Shown: one piece after another, positions 8,863 to 16,383 of the stretch
How the letters are laid out: the number at the start of each line of letters is the position of its first letter
How positions within the stretch are numbered: the first letter of the stretch is position 1
Assembly: GCA_016208315.1 (NCBI GenBank)
Contig: JACQYF010000088.1
Span: 1 to 59,090, forward strand
From: Chloroflexota bacterium
Lineage (GTDB): Bacteria > Chloroflexota > Anaerolineae > UBA4142
Direction of reading: 5' to 3'
DNA length: 59,090 nucleotides
Notes under the pieces: model-generated
The model's database searches: none
Seen by the model: only the letters and a program-made list of their open reading frames with translations
Told to the model about the DNA's origin: nothing
Position numbers and translations under genes: made by a program

Positions 8863-9018
8863 GTGTTGGAGGTAATCGTACTGACCTTGGTCATTCTGCT
8901 GCTCATCGGTGCACTACCCGCCTGGCCGCGCGGTCGCTGGTGGAGTTACTTTCCCGGCGGCGGCCTCAAATGGCTGACCATGATGATGTTGTTGTTATTG
9001 CTGGTGGGTCGTGTCTAA
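8863..9018 (+). CDS. DUF3309 small membrane protein
   Basis: 51 residues from GTG 8863, with AGGAG seven bases upstream. It is two hydrophobic helices around the hallmark LLLIGALPAWPRGRWWSY and a Gly-rich turn (FPGGGLKWL), as in the DUF3309 family of tiny membrane proteins found in stress clusters. Function unknown. An ATG at 8856 is in a different frame and gives no conserved product. Confidence 0.8.
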   Translation: MLEVIVLTLVILLLIGALPAWPRGRWWSYFPGGGLKWLTMMMLLLLLVGRV

Positions 9019-9054
9019 TCCGAATTAAAGGAGGGTTGCATCACGCCCGTCACT

Positions 9055-9101
9055 CCCCTCTCTTCCCTTCTTCACCCCTGGGATGAGAGGGGCTTGTTTT
9101 T
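9055..9101 (+). terminator. Rho-independent terminator after DUF3309 gene
   Basis: An 8-bp GC-rich stem (CCCCTCTC 9055-9062 with GAGAGGGG 9085-9092) followed by CTTGTTTTT. It probably ends the transcript of the HEAT, PRC and DUF3309 genes. Confidence 0.7.
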
Positions 9102-9143
9102 CAGGGGTAACTCGATCTTTTTCCCGACAGAAAGGAGAGCGAT

Positions 9144-9695
9144 ATGGCAATGCAAAACTTGCGCGACCTCTACGTGGACGAACTCAAAGACCTCTACAGC
9201 GCCGAACATCAGATCATCAGGGCCCTCCCGAAGATGGCGAAAGCCGCGTCCGCGCCTGAACTCAAGAATGCTTTCAACCAACACCTCGAACAGACGAAGC
9301 ATCAGGTGGAACGCCTGGAACGCATCTTCAAGGATCTGGGCAAGACCCCGCGCGGCAAGAAATGCCTCGGCATGGAGGGCATCATCGAAGAGGGCAGCGA
9401 GATGCTGAAAGAAAAAGCCGATGCCGCCGTCAAGGATGCCGGCTTGATCTCCGCCGCCCAGCGCGTCGAGCATTACGAAATGGCGGGTTACGGCACCGCC
9501 CGAACGTTTGCCCAAATGCTCGGATTCAACGATGCGGCGCAAGCCCTTCAGGAAACCTTGAACGAGGAGGGCGACACCGATCACAAACTCACTCAACTCG
9601 CCGAGAGCATGATCAACCCTGCCGCCGAGCACGAATCCGCCGAGACGAGCGGGTACGCGGAAGAAGAGGACCTCTACATGGAAGAGGAAACGTGA
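9144..9695 (+). CDS. DUF892 ferritin-like protein (YciE/YciF family)
   Basis: 183 residues. It opens with the family hallmark LRDLYVDELKDLYSAEHQI and a four-helix bundle with Glu/His-rich positions (HLEQTKHQVERLERIF, AQRVEHYEMAGYGTARTFA). The fold is ferritin-like and often induced by osmotic, oxidative or desiccation stress. The last 35 residues are an acidic tail (EEEDLYMEEET). AAAGGAG precedes the ATG. Its 3' flank is a 34-bp palindrome. Confidence 0.9.
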   Translation: MAMQNLRDLYVDELKDLYSAEHQIIRALPKMAKAASAPELKNAFNQHLEQTKHQVERLERIFKDLGKTPRGKKCLGMEGIIEEGSEMLKEKADAAVKDAGLISAAQRVEHYEMAGYGTARTFAQMLGFNDAAQALQETLNEEGDTDHKLTQLAESMINPAAEHESAETSGYAEEEDLYMEEET

Positions 9696-9700
9696 GCATC

Positions 9701-9734
9701 CAGACCTCACAGGTCTCAAGACCTGTGAGGTCTG
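9701..9734. repeat. Perfect palindrome, CAGACCTCACAGGT family (intergenic copy)
   Basis: Two perfect 16-bp arms (9701-9716 and 9719-9734) around a 2-base loop, starting six bases after the DUF892 stop. The outer 14 bp of each arm are identical to the palindrome inside the RlmI-like gene at 33368-33403, showing a mobile or copied element. Confidence 0.9.
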
Positions 9735-9750
9735 TGCTAGAGGAGGGTTC

Positions 9751-10641
9751 ATGAAACGCGATGTGACCGAGTGGATGGAAAAAACGTTGTATGGGTCGAG
9801 CATGATTCGCGGGATCGCCGAGGCGCTTCAGAAAATCATGAACGCGCTGTTTCTCAATTCGCCGCTGAAACCCCTCAAGACCATTCTCAACGGAACCTGG
9901 CTGGGGCATCCCCTCCATCCCGTGATAACTGATGTGCCGGTCGGCGCGTGGACCGTCGCGATCTTGTTTGACCTCGTCGCGCTGATCTTTGGCGTAGCAA
10001 CTCTGGGGCTGGCGAGCGGGATCGCAATCGGCTTGGGGGTTCTGGCCGCGCTCGCCGCGATCGTCACGGGCTTGATGGATTGGATGGACGTTGACCCGCC
10101 CGAACTCGCGGTCGGCGTCACGCACGGGCTGATCAATATCATCGCGACCGTTCTTTTTGCGATTTCGTTCTTGGTCCTCTGGTCGCAGAATTGGACGATT
10201 GGTTGGGCAGACTTTATTCCGGCGCTAGTCGGCTATCTCGCCGTAACGGTCGGCGCGTATATCGGCGGCTCGTTGGTTTTTCGTCAAGGCGTTATGATCA
10301 ATCGCGACGCGTATCAGCACGGCCCAGACAAATTCGTCCCCGTCCTGCGAACGGACGAACTGCCCGATAATACGCCCAAGCGCGTGGATGCCAAAGGGCG
10401 GCCGGTACTCCTCATCCGCCGCGGTGAGGACCTTTACGCGATCGGCGCGGTGTGCTCGCATTATGGCGGACCGTTGGAAGAGGGCAAACTGGTTGACAAC
10501 CAGATCGAATGCCCGTGGCATTCTTCGCGCTTTGCGCTGGAAAACGGCCGCGTCAAGGCGGGACCGGCTTCCGCGCCCGTGCCGCAGTACGAGACGCGCA
10601 TCAACGGGCGCCAGATCGAAGTGCGCGAGCGGAAAGCATGA
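9751..10641 (+). CDS. DUF2231 membrane domain fused to a Rieske [2Fe-2S] domain
   Basis: 296 residues. The first 190 hold a DUF2231-type membrane domain with four predicted helices, preceded by GHPLHPVITDVPVGAW, the family hallmark. The last 100 form a Rieske ferredoxin: VCSHYGGPL and CPWHSSRF supply two Cys and two His ligands for a [2Fe-2S] cluster. The fusion suggests a membrane-bound electron carrier whose partner is unknown. GGAGGG precedes the ATG. No terminator separates it from the small lipoprotein downstream. Confidence 0.9.
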   Translation: MKRDVTEWMEKTLYGSSMIRGIAEALQKIMNALFLNSPLKPLKTILNGTWLGHPLHPVITDVPVGAWTVAILFDLVALIFGVATLGLASGIAIGLGVLAALAAIVTGLMDWMDVDPPELAVGVTHGLINIIATVLFAISFLVLWSQNWTIGWADFIPALVGYLAVTVGAYIGGSLVFRQGVMINRDAYQHGPDKFVPVLRTDELPDNTPKRVDAKGRPVLLIRRGEDLYAIGAVCSHYGGPLEEGKLVDNQIECPWHSSRFALENGRVKAGPASAPVPQYETRINGRQIEVRERKA

Positions 10642-10673
10642 TCGCAAGCCCAATCGAGGGTGGAAGCAATCCG

Positions 10674-11015
10674 ATGTCAAGAATACAACTCTGTCTGGCA
10701 AGTCTGTTGCTTCTCGCGCTCAGTGCTTGTGGTTCGCCCGCAAAACCGGAGCCGACCCCTTCGACTTCGCGTACCTATCTGGCCGCACAGATTGAACACT
10801 TCCTGGTCCAGTATATCTGGTTGGAGCTGCCCGAACGCGTGCAACCGGGGATGCAATCCGTTCGCGTATTCATGGCGACGACGAATCCGCCCAAGATGAT
10901 GGTCCCGACGATGATTGACTTGCCCTGCGTGCTGGCATCTCCAGATGACTCGCTGGAATTCGGCCCGGCGCCACGGTGTGTAACTAATTCGACCGCTTTG
11001 CGTTTGAAAGAGTAG
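10674..11015 (+). CDS. Small predicted lipoprotein
   Basis: 113 residues with a signal peptide ending in lipobox LSAC (LLLLALSAC) and a Thr/Pro-rich spacer, so probably membrane-anchored outside the cytoplasm. The mature part has two more Cys (LPCVLAS, RCVTNS), possibly a disulfide. I do not recognise a family. ATG 10674 is preferred because the signal peptide begins there; the same frame is open further up inside the Rieske gene. Confidence 0.7.
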   Translation: MSRIQLCLASLLLLALSACGSPAKPEPTPSTSRTYLAAQIEHFLVQYIWLELPERVQPGMQSVRVFMATTNPPKMMVPTMIDLPCVLASPDDSLEFGPAPRCVTNSTALRLKE

Positions 11016-11071
11016 AGTGTGGCGCCAGTCCATTGGCTGGCAGTTTTCGCGATTGAAAGGAGGAACAATAT

Positions 11072-11335
11072 ATGGGAATTCTTTCTTGGATCATCATCGG
11101 CCTCATCGCCGGCTGGCTCGCAGGCATGGTCATGAAGGGCGGCGGCTACGGGGTCGTCGGTGACATCATCCTCGGCATCGTCGGCGCACTGGTCGGCGGC
11201 TTTCTGGCGGCGGCCGTGTTCAACATACCAGACGCCGTGAACGGCATCAACATTACAAGCATCGTCGTCGCGTTCATTGGCGCGGTCATTGTGGTCGCGA
11301 TCATCCGCGCGCTGCCAGGGCGCGCGCCGGTCTAG
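11072..11335 (+). CDS. GlsB/YeaQ/YmgE family membrane protein
   Basis: 87 residues, three predicted helices and the family hallmark IGLIAGWLAGMVMKGGGYG followed by GDIILGIVGALVGGFL. Members (transglycosylase-associated protein, GlsB) are small envelope stress proteins of unclear mechanism. AAAGGAGG precedes the ATG. Confidence 0.9.
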   Translation: MGILSWIIIGLIAGWLAGMVMKGGGYGVVGDIILGIVGALVGGFLAAAVFNIPDAVNGINITSIVVAFIGAVIVVAIIRALPGRAPV

Positions 11336-11346
11336 GTGTCACCACC

Positions 11347-11368
11347 GGAGACTAGCCCGCTAGTCTCC
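11347..11368. repeat. Perfect hairpin after glsB-type gene
   Basis: GGAGACTAG (11347-11355) pairs perfectly with CTAGTCTCC (11360-11368) across a 4-base loop. It starts 11 bases after the stop codon and lacks a T-run, so it may stabilise the mRNA end rather than terminate. Confidence 0.65.
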
Positions 11369-11371
11369 AAA

Positions 11372-11548
11372 CCCCGGCGTAGGGGCGAGACCTCTGTCTC
11401 GCATCATTCGCGTTAGAGAGCAGGGCGGGATGACCCCGCCCCCACAAACGTTCGTATCGCGCATTTGCCGCGTAGGGGCGGGGTCACCCCGCCCTGCTCC
11501 CCGAATCGCAATTCGTGCGCGAAATGGACGCCTCGCCCCTACGCCGGG
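11372..11548. repeat. Nested 177-bp palindrome, GTAGGGGCGGGGT family
   Basis: Outer arms CCCGGCGTAGGGGCGAG (from 11373) and its exact reverse complement (11532-11548) enclose an inner inverted pair: GAGCAGGGCGGGATGACCCC at about 11418 and GGGGTCACCCCGCCCTGCTC near 11477. Related palindromes occur at 37723-37781 and 40653-40699. It occupies most of the gap before the CBS gene, and an open frame through it gives a false long N-terminus. Confidence 0.85.
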
Positions 11549-11576
11549 CAAATGCTTTGGAGGAGGGATAACGAGC

Positions 11577-12206
11577 ATGAAAGCCCATGATGTCATGATC
11601 GGTTCACTCGTCACTTGCCCGCCGGACACTTCCGTCGCCGAGGTCGCGCGCTTGATGCGCGACAGCGATACCGGGGATGTGCTCGTCACGCAAGACCACA
11701 AACTGGTCGGCATCGTCACCGATCGGGATATTGCCGTCCGCGTGGCGGCCAAGGAATTGGATCCGCGGGAGGTTCCCATCAAACAGTTCATGAGCCGGCG
11801 CGTCGTGACCGGTCAGCCGAATTGGGACCTCGAGAAGGTCGCCAAAGAGATGGGCAAACATCAGATTCGCCGCTTGCCGATAACGCAGAATGGCTCGCTG
11901 GTGGGGATCATATCCCTGGGTGACCTGGCCCTGCGCAATGGTCATCAAAAGCACGTGAGCAAATCGCTCAAGGAAATCTCCCAGCCGCGCGGCGTCCATC
12001 GCCTCCAGCGCGGGCGCAACCGGCTGCTCGGGACGTTGGGGCTGGGACTCGCCGTCGGGGCCGTCCTCGCGCTGACCTTGTCGCCCAAGCAAGTGGCCGG
12101 GCTGTGGGGCCAACTGCGCGAGCAAATTCAGGACAGCCATCTCGGCGACCGTCTGGCCGACGCGCTCGACCTCGCGCGCGACCGAATCGCCGAGCTGCGC
12201 GCCTAG
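11577..12206 (+). CDS. CBS-domain pair protein with C-terminal membrane helix
   Basis: 209 residues. Two CBS motifs fill residues 1-125 (DVMIGSLVTCPPDTSVAEVA, LVGIVTDRDIAVRV, FMSRRVVTGQ, RLPITQNGSLVGIISLGDLA). A basic linker follows, then one predicted helix (LLGTLGLGLAVGAVLALTL) and an amphipathic tail. CBS pairs bind adenosyl nucleotides; the helix would place the sensor at the membrane. ATG 11577 has GGAGGAGGG upstream; the frame is open back to 11430 but that part is repeat DNA. Confidence 0.88.
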   Translation: MKAHDVMIGSLVTCPPDTSVAEVARLMRDSDTGDVLVTQDHKLVGIVTDRDIAVRVAAKELDPREVPIKQFMSRRVVTGQPNWDLEKVAKEMGKHQIRRLPITQNGSLVGIISLGDLALRNGHQKHVSKSLKEISQPRGVHRLQRGRNRLLGTLGLGLAVGAVLALTLSPKQVAGLWGQLREQIQDSHLGDRLADALDLARDRIAELRA

Positions 12207-12242
12207 CAAGACACGCATCGCGCGAACAGAAAAAGAGTACCT

Positions 12243-12270
12243 GTGACGCCGAGCCATCGCTCGGCGTTAC
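12243..12270. repeat. Palindromic hairpin after CBS gene
   Basis: GTGACGCCGAGC pairs with GCTCGGCGTTAC across CAT/C (11 of 12 pairs match), downstream of the CBS stop. No T-run of length follows, so termination is uncertain. Confidence 0.6.
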
Positions 12271-12356
12271 ATGTTTCTATAACACAAGTGCGCCTCTTTT
12301 CGTTATATCACAAAGGAGACGCGACTTACCGGGCGCAGTTAGAATCGAGGTGAGAT

Positions 12357-13241
12357 TTGCCAACGCTCTCATCGTGTACAATTCTCTTGAATCAAAAAGC
12401 GGGAGCGCTGCACAATACACCCAGCTCCGATCAGATCCGGGAGCTGGCGCACGAGATCGGCTTGGACGCCGAGGTGCTGACGACTCGGTCCGCCAAGCAT
12501 ATGCGCTCGATTCTCCGCCGGCTCGTCGCCGATGGCTGCAAAAAAGTCGCCGTTGTCGGCGGCGATGGCACGGTGGCGCTCGCCGTACAAGACGTGGCGC
12601 ACTCCAACACGGCCCTGGCCATCATTCCCCAGGGGACCTTTAACAATTTTGCGACCGCGCTCCACATTCCGATGGATTTGCCTTCCGCGCTGCGCGTGCT
12701 CAAAGACGGCGTGGTGCGCGAGATTGATCTCGGCAAGATTCGCGACCGCTATTTTACCGAAGCCGCGGGCGTGGGACTGTTCGCCGACGCGCTCTCGATC
12801 TATGGCGACAATTCCGTTAAGAATCTGTTCCGCGTGCTCGTGAGCGTCGGTCGAATCGTTTCGTCGTATCGGCCGCATGGCATCCGCCTCGTCGTAGATG
12901 GCAAACCGCTGGTCGAACGCGCGGTGCTCTGCGCGGTCGCGAATACGTATCGCACCGGCAGCGCGGTGCCCATCGCGCCCGAAGCCAAAGTGACCGACGG
13001 TCAATTGGATGTCGTCATCGTCGGCGACCTGAAACGGTCCGAACTGCTGCCCTATTTCCGCGCGTTGCGCAACAAGCGCCACTTGAATCTGCCCAAAGTA
13101 ACGACGCTGCGCGCGCGCGAGGTGTGCATCGAAGCGCGGCACCGCATGTTGGTTCACGCCGACGATCGGATCATCGGCAAAACACCCGTGACGATCACTG
13201 CCGAGCCGAAAGCCATCAAAGTGCTCGTCGAACGACTGTAG
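12357..13241 (+). CDS. Diacylglycerol/lipid kinase family protein (paralogue 1)
   Basis: 294 residues of the DAGK catalytic (YegS/LCB5) family: nucleotide-binding GGDGT at 68-72, preceded by KKVAVV, then IPQGTFNNFATAL and a C-terminal beta domain ending in HADDRIIGKTPVTI. Enzymes of this type phosphorylate diacylglycerol or related lipids at the membrane. Start is TTG 12357 with AGGTGAG just upstream. Canonical GTxNxFA is here GTFNNFA. Two paralogues lie at 21222 and 34114. Confidence 0.88.
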   Translation: MPTLSSCTILLNQKAGALHNTPSSDQIRELAHEIGLDAEVLTTRSAKHMRSILRRLVADGCKKVAVVGGDGTVALAVQDVAHSNTALAIIPQGTFNNFATALHIPMDLPSALRVLKDGVVREIDLGKIRDRYFTEAAGVGLFADALSIYGDNSVKNLFRVLVSVGRIVSSYRPHGIRLVVDGKPLVERAVLCAVANTYRTGSAVPIAPEAKVTDGQLDVVIVGDLKRSELLPYFRALRNKRHLNLPKVTTLRAREVCIEARHRMLVHADDRIIGKTPVTITAEPKAIKVLVERL

Positions 13242-13242
13242 G

Positions 13243-13257
13243 ACAATTTGCCAAATT
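13243..13257. repeat. Short CAATTTG palindrome
   Basis: CAATTTG and CAAATTG arms overlap as a compact 15-base palindrome one base after the stop codon. Weak by itself, but a related AATTTG palindrome sits at 52500-52526. Confidence 0.4.
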
Positions 13258-13275
13258 GCCCCACAAGGAGCGACC

Positions 13276-14730
13276 ATGTACCCCAAACAATCTCTCTCGC
13301 CGATACTCCCCACGGAACCCGCTGTCACTCCGCAACGACGGCGTTTCATCCTGGCAATCGGGCTGGCGGCGATTGCGCTCGCCATCGTCATTGGCACGCT
13401 GCCGTTCACTCAAGCCACGCACGCGTTAGAACCGCCGCGCAAGTTCAACCCCGCCGATGTCCGCCTCGCCGACGGCTATCGCCTGCAAGCCGCGTTCGCC
13501 AACTTGAACGCGCCGACGACCGCGCTTTTCGATGGCGACGATTTTATCGTCGCCGAGTCCAGTTCGCCAGCGCGCATCATCCGCATCAAACCGGATGGGA
13601 CGGTTACCCCGATCGTGAATCGCGGGCTGCGCGGTCCGGTGGCGGGCTTGGCGTTGAAAGATGGCGCGCTGTACGTTTCGCACAAGGGCAAGGTCTCGGT
13701 CGTGGACGCGGATGGCAAGTTGCGCGATATTCTCACTGACCTGCCCTCCGAAGGCGAACATCAAAACAATCACATTGCCGTCGGGCCGGATGGCAAACTC
13801 TATCTGGCGCAAGGGACGATCACCAATGCCGGCGTGGTCGGCCTGGACGATTATGCGCTCGGCTGGCTCGACCTGCATCCCGATTTGCGCGAGATACCCT
13901 GCGAAGACGTTCCGCTGCTTGGGCAAAACTATCGGACGCAGAATCCTTTCAGCCAAGAACCCGGCAGCATGGTACTGACCGGCGCGTATGAAGCATTTGG
14001 GATTCCGACCATCATCGGCGCCACGGCCAAAGGCAATCTCAAATGCGGCGGCTCGATTCTACGTTTCAACCCGGATGGTTCGAACTTGGAACTGGTCGCG
14101 TGGGGCTTGCGCAATCCGGTGGGTTTGCAATTCGACCGAGCCGGACAGCTTTGGGTGACAAGCCAGGGGACGGAGCCGCGCGGCAGTCGCAGCATATTGA
14201 ACGATCCGGATTACTTGGTGCGTATCGAACGCGGGGCGTGGTATGGCTGGCCCGATTATTTCGATGGGCGACCGGTGACCGACGAGCGCTTTCAGGTTCC
14301 CGGTAAATCGCCGCCCGGATTTTTATGGGATGCGCATCCGCGCTTGAGCCAAGCGTTTCTCACGTTTGCGCCGCAGCAAGCCACGAGCGGGTTTGCGTTT
14401 TCACCCGGCGCGGCATTCGGTTTTGAAGGCGACGCGTTTGTTGCGATGGCCGGGCCGCTAGCCGTTGCGGACGATTCCAACCCAAGCGGGTTTCGAATCG
14501 CGCGCGTGGACCTGGTCAATCGGCAGGCGTATGACTTTGCCACGAATGCTGAAACGGGGCCGGCGTATCGCAACTCAAGCGGCGGTTTCGATCACCCGGC
14601 CGATATTCTTTTCGGGCCGGATGGCAGCATGTACGTGGTTGACCCAGGTGTCCCGGCGGTTACGGCGCAAGGCGTCAAGTACGCGCCGGGCACCGGCGTC
14701 ATCTGGCGCATCTATCGGCCTCACCCCTAA
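13276..14730 (+). CDS. ScyD/ScyE-like secreted beta-propeller protein
   Basis: 484 residues with a membrane helix or uncleaved signal at 23-45 (FILAIGLAAIALAIVIGTLP) and a long extracytoplasmic propeller with NHL/GSDH-like blades (IRIKPDGTVTPIVNRGLRGP, LRNPVGLQFDRAGQLWVTSQ, PADILFGPDGSMYVVDPG). The arrangement matches the ScyD/ScyE family, named from a cyanobacterial sunscreen cluster but widespread with unknown role; sorbosone-dehydrogenase-like folds are an alternative. No scytonemin genes are nearby. AAGGAG precedes the ATG. Confidence 0.75.
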   Translation: MYPKQSLSPILPTEPAVTPQRRRFILAIGLAAIALAIVIGTLPFTQATHALEPPRKFNPADVRLADGYRLQAAFANLNAPTTALFDGDDFIVAESSSPARIIRIKPDGTVTPIVNRGLRGPVAGLALKDGALYVSHKGKVSVVDADGKLRDILTDLPSEGEHQNNHIAVGPDGKLYLAQGTITNAGVVGLDDYALGWLDLHPDLREIPCEDVPLLGQNYRTQNPFSQEPGSMVLTGAYEAFGIPTIIGATAKGNLKCGGSILRFNPDGSNLELVAWGLRNPVGLQFDRAGQLWVTSQGTEPRGSRSILNDPDYLVRIERGAWYGWPDYFDGRPVTDERFQVPGKSPPGFLWDAHPRLSQAFLTFAPQQATSGFAFSPGAAFGFEGDAFVAMAGPLAVADDSNPSGFRIARVDLVNRQAYDFATNAETGPAYRNSSGGFDHPADILFGPDGSMYVVDPGVPAVTAQGVKYAPGTGVIWRIYRPHP

Positions 14731-14750
14731 CGAGGGGGATGGGGGTGAGG
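14719..14750. repeat. CCTCACCCC palindrome spanning a stop codon
   Basis: CCTCACCCC (14719-14727) and GGGGTGAGG (14742-14750) are perfect inverse arms. The left arm encodes the final Pro-His-Pro of the propeller protein, and the right merges into the GGGTGGGAGG Shine-Dalgarno of the next gene. Confidence 0.7.
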
Positions 14751-14764
14751 GTGGGAGGAAAAAT

Positions 14765-15478
14765 ATGATACAGCTTAACCAACCCCACACTCGCGGCCTC
14801 ACCGTGGGGCGAGTCGAACGATGGGGCTCGATGGTCGGGGGCGGCGCGCTAATTCTTTACGGCTTGACGCGTCGCTCGCTCGGCGGGGTCGCGCTCGCGC
14901 TCTTGGGCGGCGATCTCGTCTATCACGGTTTAGCACGCAACGAAGGGCATTTGCACGAGGTCTTTGGATTCGAAACGGCCAAGGACCAAGTGCCGGCGAT
15001 GACGATCCCATTCGGACATGGTTTCAAGATCGAGCGCAGCGTCAGGATTGATCGCTCGCCGGAAGAGTTGTACCAATTCTGGCGCGATTTCGAAAACCTG
15101 CCGCGTTTCATGGATCACGTGGAATCGGTGCATACGCTCGGCGACGGACGCTCCCATTGGGTGGCTAAAGCGCCCGCCGGACTAAAAGTCGAGTGGGACG
15201 CGGAAATCATCAACGATATTCCGAACGAGCTGATCGCGTGGCGCTCGGTGGAGAACGCCGACGTTCCCAATGCCGGCTCGGTCCATTTCGACCGCGCGTC
15301 GGACGGACACGGCACGAAAGTCAGCGTCATCTTGAAATACGATCCGCCGGCGGGACCGATCGGCGCCGCGATTGCCAAGCTCTTCGGCGAGGCGCCGTCG
15401 CAAACCGTGCGCGCGGACCTCTATCGGCTCAAACAATTGATGGAGATAGGGCACGCGCCGATGGGAGCGCGATTGTAA
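14765..15478 (+). CDS. Membrane-anchored SRPBCC (polyketide-cyclase-like) protein
   Basis: 237 residues. Residues about 1-65 form a DUF2892/YgaP-like hairpin (ERWGSMVGGGALILYGL, SLGGVALALLGGDLVYHGL); residues 85-230 form an SRPBCC fold (KIERSVRIDRSPEELYQFWR, FENLPRFMDHVESV, ELIAWRSVENADVPNAGSVH). Proteins of this COG5637-like type are common in stress clusters; ligand unknown. GGGAGGA lies upstream of ATG 14765. The frame is open upstream inside the propeller gene but that part has no conserved residues. Confidence 0.85.
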   Translation: MIQLNQPHTRGLTVGRVERWGSMVGGGALILYGLTRRSLGGVALALLGGDLVYHGLARNEGHLHEVFGFETAKDQVPAMTIPFGHGFKIERSVRIDRSPEELYQFWRDFENLPRFMDHVESVHTLGDGRSHWVAKAPAGLKVEWDAEIINDIPNELIAWRSVENADVPNAGSVHFDRASDGHGTKVSVILKYDPPAGPIGAAIAKLFGEAPSQTVRADLYRLKQLMEIGHAPMGARL

Positions 15479-15504
15479 GAACTGCGGAGAAAGGAAGGTG
15501 ACCT

Positions 15505-16152
15505 ATGCCCCGCAAGAAATCGAATGCGAAAGCGAAGGTCGAAGAGGATGTCAGGCGTTCGGATTTGGATTTGGAAGCACTGGACGAGGACGAAGAGATT
15601 AGCGCGGACGTCAAAGATATCTTTGAAGAGGCCCAACAGCTCGATTACGGACGGCGAGACCTTGCCCGCAAACTCGAATCCTACACGGACCGCACGCCCG
15701 AGTTGAGCGGCGGCGACATTGACGCCGGCTGGGAATATGGCGACGTCGGCGAGGAGGCGGTGGGCGGACAGAATCCCACGCCGGACCAGAGCGTGGTGGA
15801 CGAAGAAGGCGAAGCCGTCGGAATCACGTACAACGATAACGAACCGCTGCGCACGACCGACAAACTGGAACAACGCGACCGTGATCCATGGGAATTGAAT
15901 CCCGCGTCGTCGCTGGACTATGGCGAGCGCCGCCGCCGAGAGTTCCAATCCCCGATCGCCGAGTTGATCAGCGTCAAGCCGAACGGAAACCGCAAAGGCC
16001 CCAAAGCCAGCTCGGCGACGAGAATAGGCCAAGCGCGCACGGTGGCTGCGTCGCGTAAGGCCGCCGGCACCGCGCCGACGCGCAACAGTCGCAAGTCAAG
16101 TGTGAAGCGTAATGGCCGCCGCGCGCCCAGCCGCACCGCCAAGCGCCGATGA
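15505..16152 (+). CDS. DUF6335-like protein with basic tail
   Basis: 215 residues. The centre carries a DUF6335-like signature: LSGGDIDAGWEYGD, VGEEAVGGQNPTPDQ, VVDEEGEAVGI, then RWELNPASS-like text (RDPWELNPASSLDYGERRRR). The first 50 residues are acidic, whereas the last 55 are strongly basic (many Arg, Lys, Ser, Ala), resembling a nucleic-acid-binding tail. AAAGGAAGGTGA precedes the ATG. Function of the family is unknown. Confidence 0.75.
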   Translation: MPRKKSNAKAKVEEDVRRSDLDLEALDEDEEISADVKDIFEEAQQLDYGRRDLARKLESYTDRTPELSGGDIDAGWEYGDVGEEAVGGQNPTPDQSVVDEEGEAVGITYNDNEPLRTTDKLEQRDRDPWELNPASSLDYGERRRREFQSPIAELISVKPNGNRKGPKASSATRIGQARTVAASRKAAGTAPTRNSRKSSVKRNGRRAPSRTAKRR

Positions 16153-16225
16153 ATACTTGATTGGCCCGCGATATTTAGTAAAGATTCGCGAGATTAGCGG
16201 ATTATTTTCACGGGAGGGAGAGAAC

Positions 16226-16375
16226 TTGGCGCGACAAAAACGAATCACACCTACCCGAGTCCATCTCAAGCGCCCCACTTCGGGGTCGAAGAGCGCCGGC
16301 GCGACGCGCCCACGCAGCGCGAGCGCGCGGGCGCGCGCGGCCACTACGCGCGCGCGCCGGACGAGCGGCAAATAA
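16226..16375 (+). CDS. Tiny Arg/Ala-rich basic protein
   Basis: 49 residues from TTG 16226, with GGGAGGGAG a few bases upstream. About one quarter Arg, plus Ala, Ser and Thr, and no hydrophobic core, reminiscent of histone-tail or DNA-binding peptides. The same frame is open further upstream, overlapping the DUF6335 gene, but that start lacks a binding site. It resembles the basic tail of the preceding protein. I do not recognise a family. Confidence 0.5.
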   Translation: MARQKRITPTRVHLKRPTSGSKSAGATRPRSASARARAATTRARRTSGK

Positions 16376-16383
16376 ACGAATAA

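Noticed and set aside
13276..14730. Scytonemin-type biosynthesis from the ScyD/ScyE resemblance
   Set aside because: No scyA-C or tyrosine/tryptophan pathway genes are nearby, and this propeller family is broad.
16112..16225. ATG start at 16112 for the tiny basic protein
   Set aside because: It overlaps the DUF6335 gene and lacks a ribosome-binding site, whereas TTG 16226 has GGGAGGGAG upstream.
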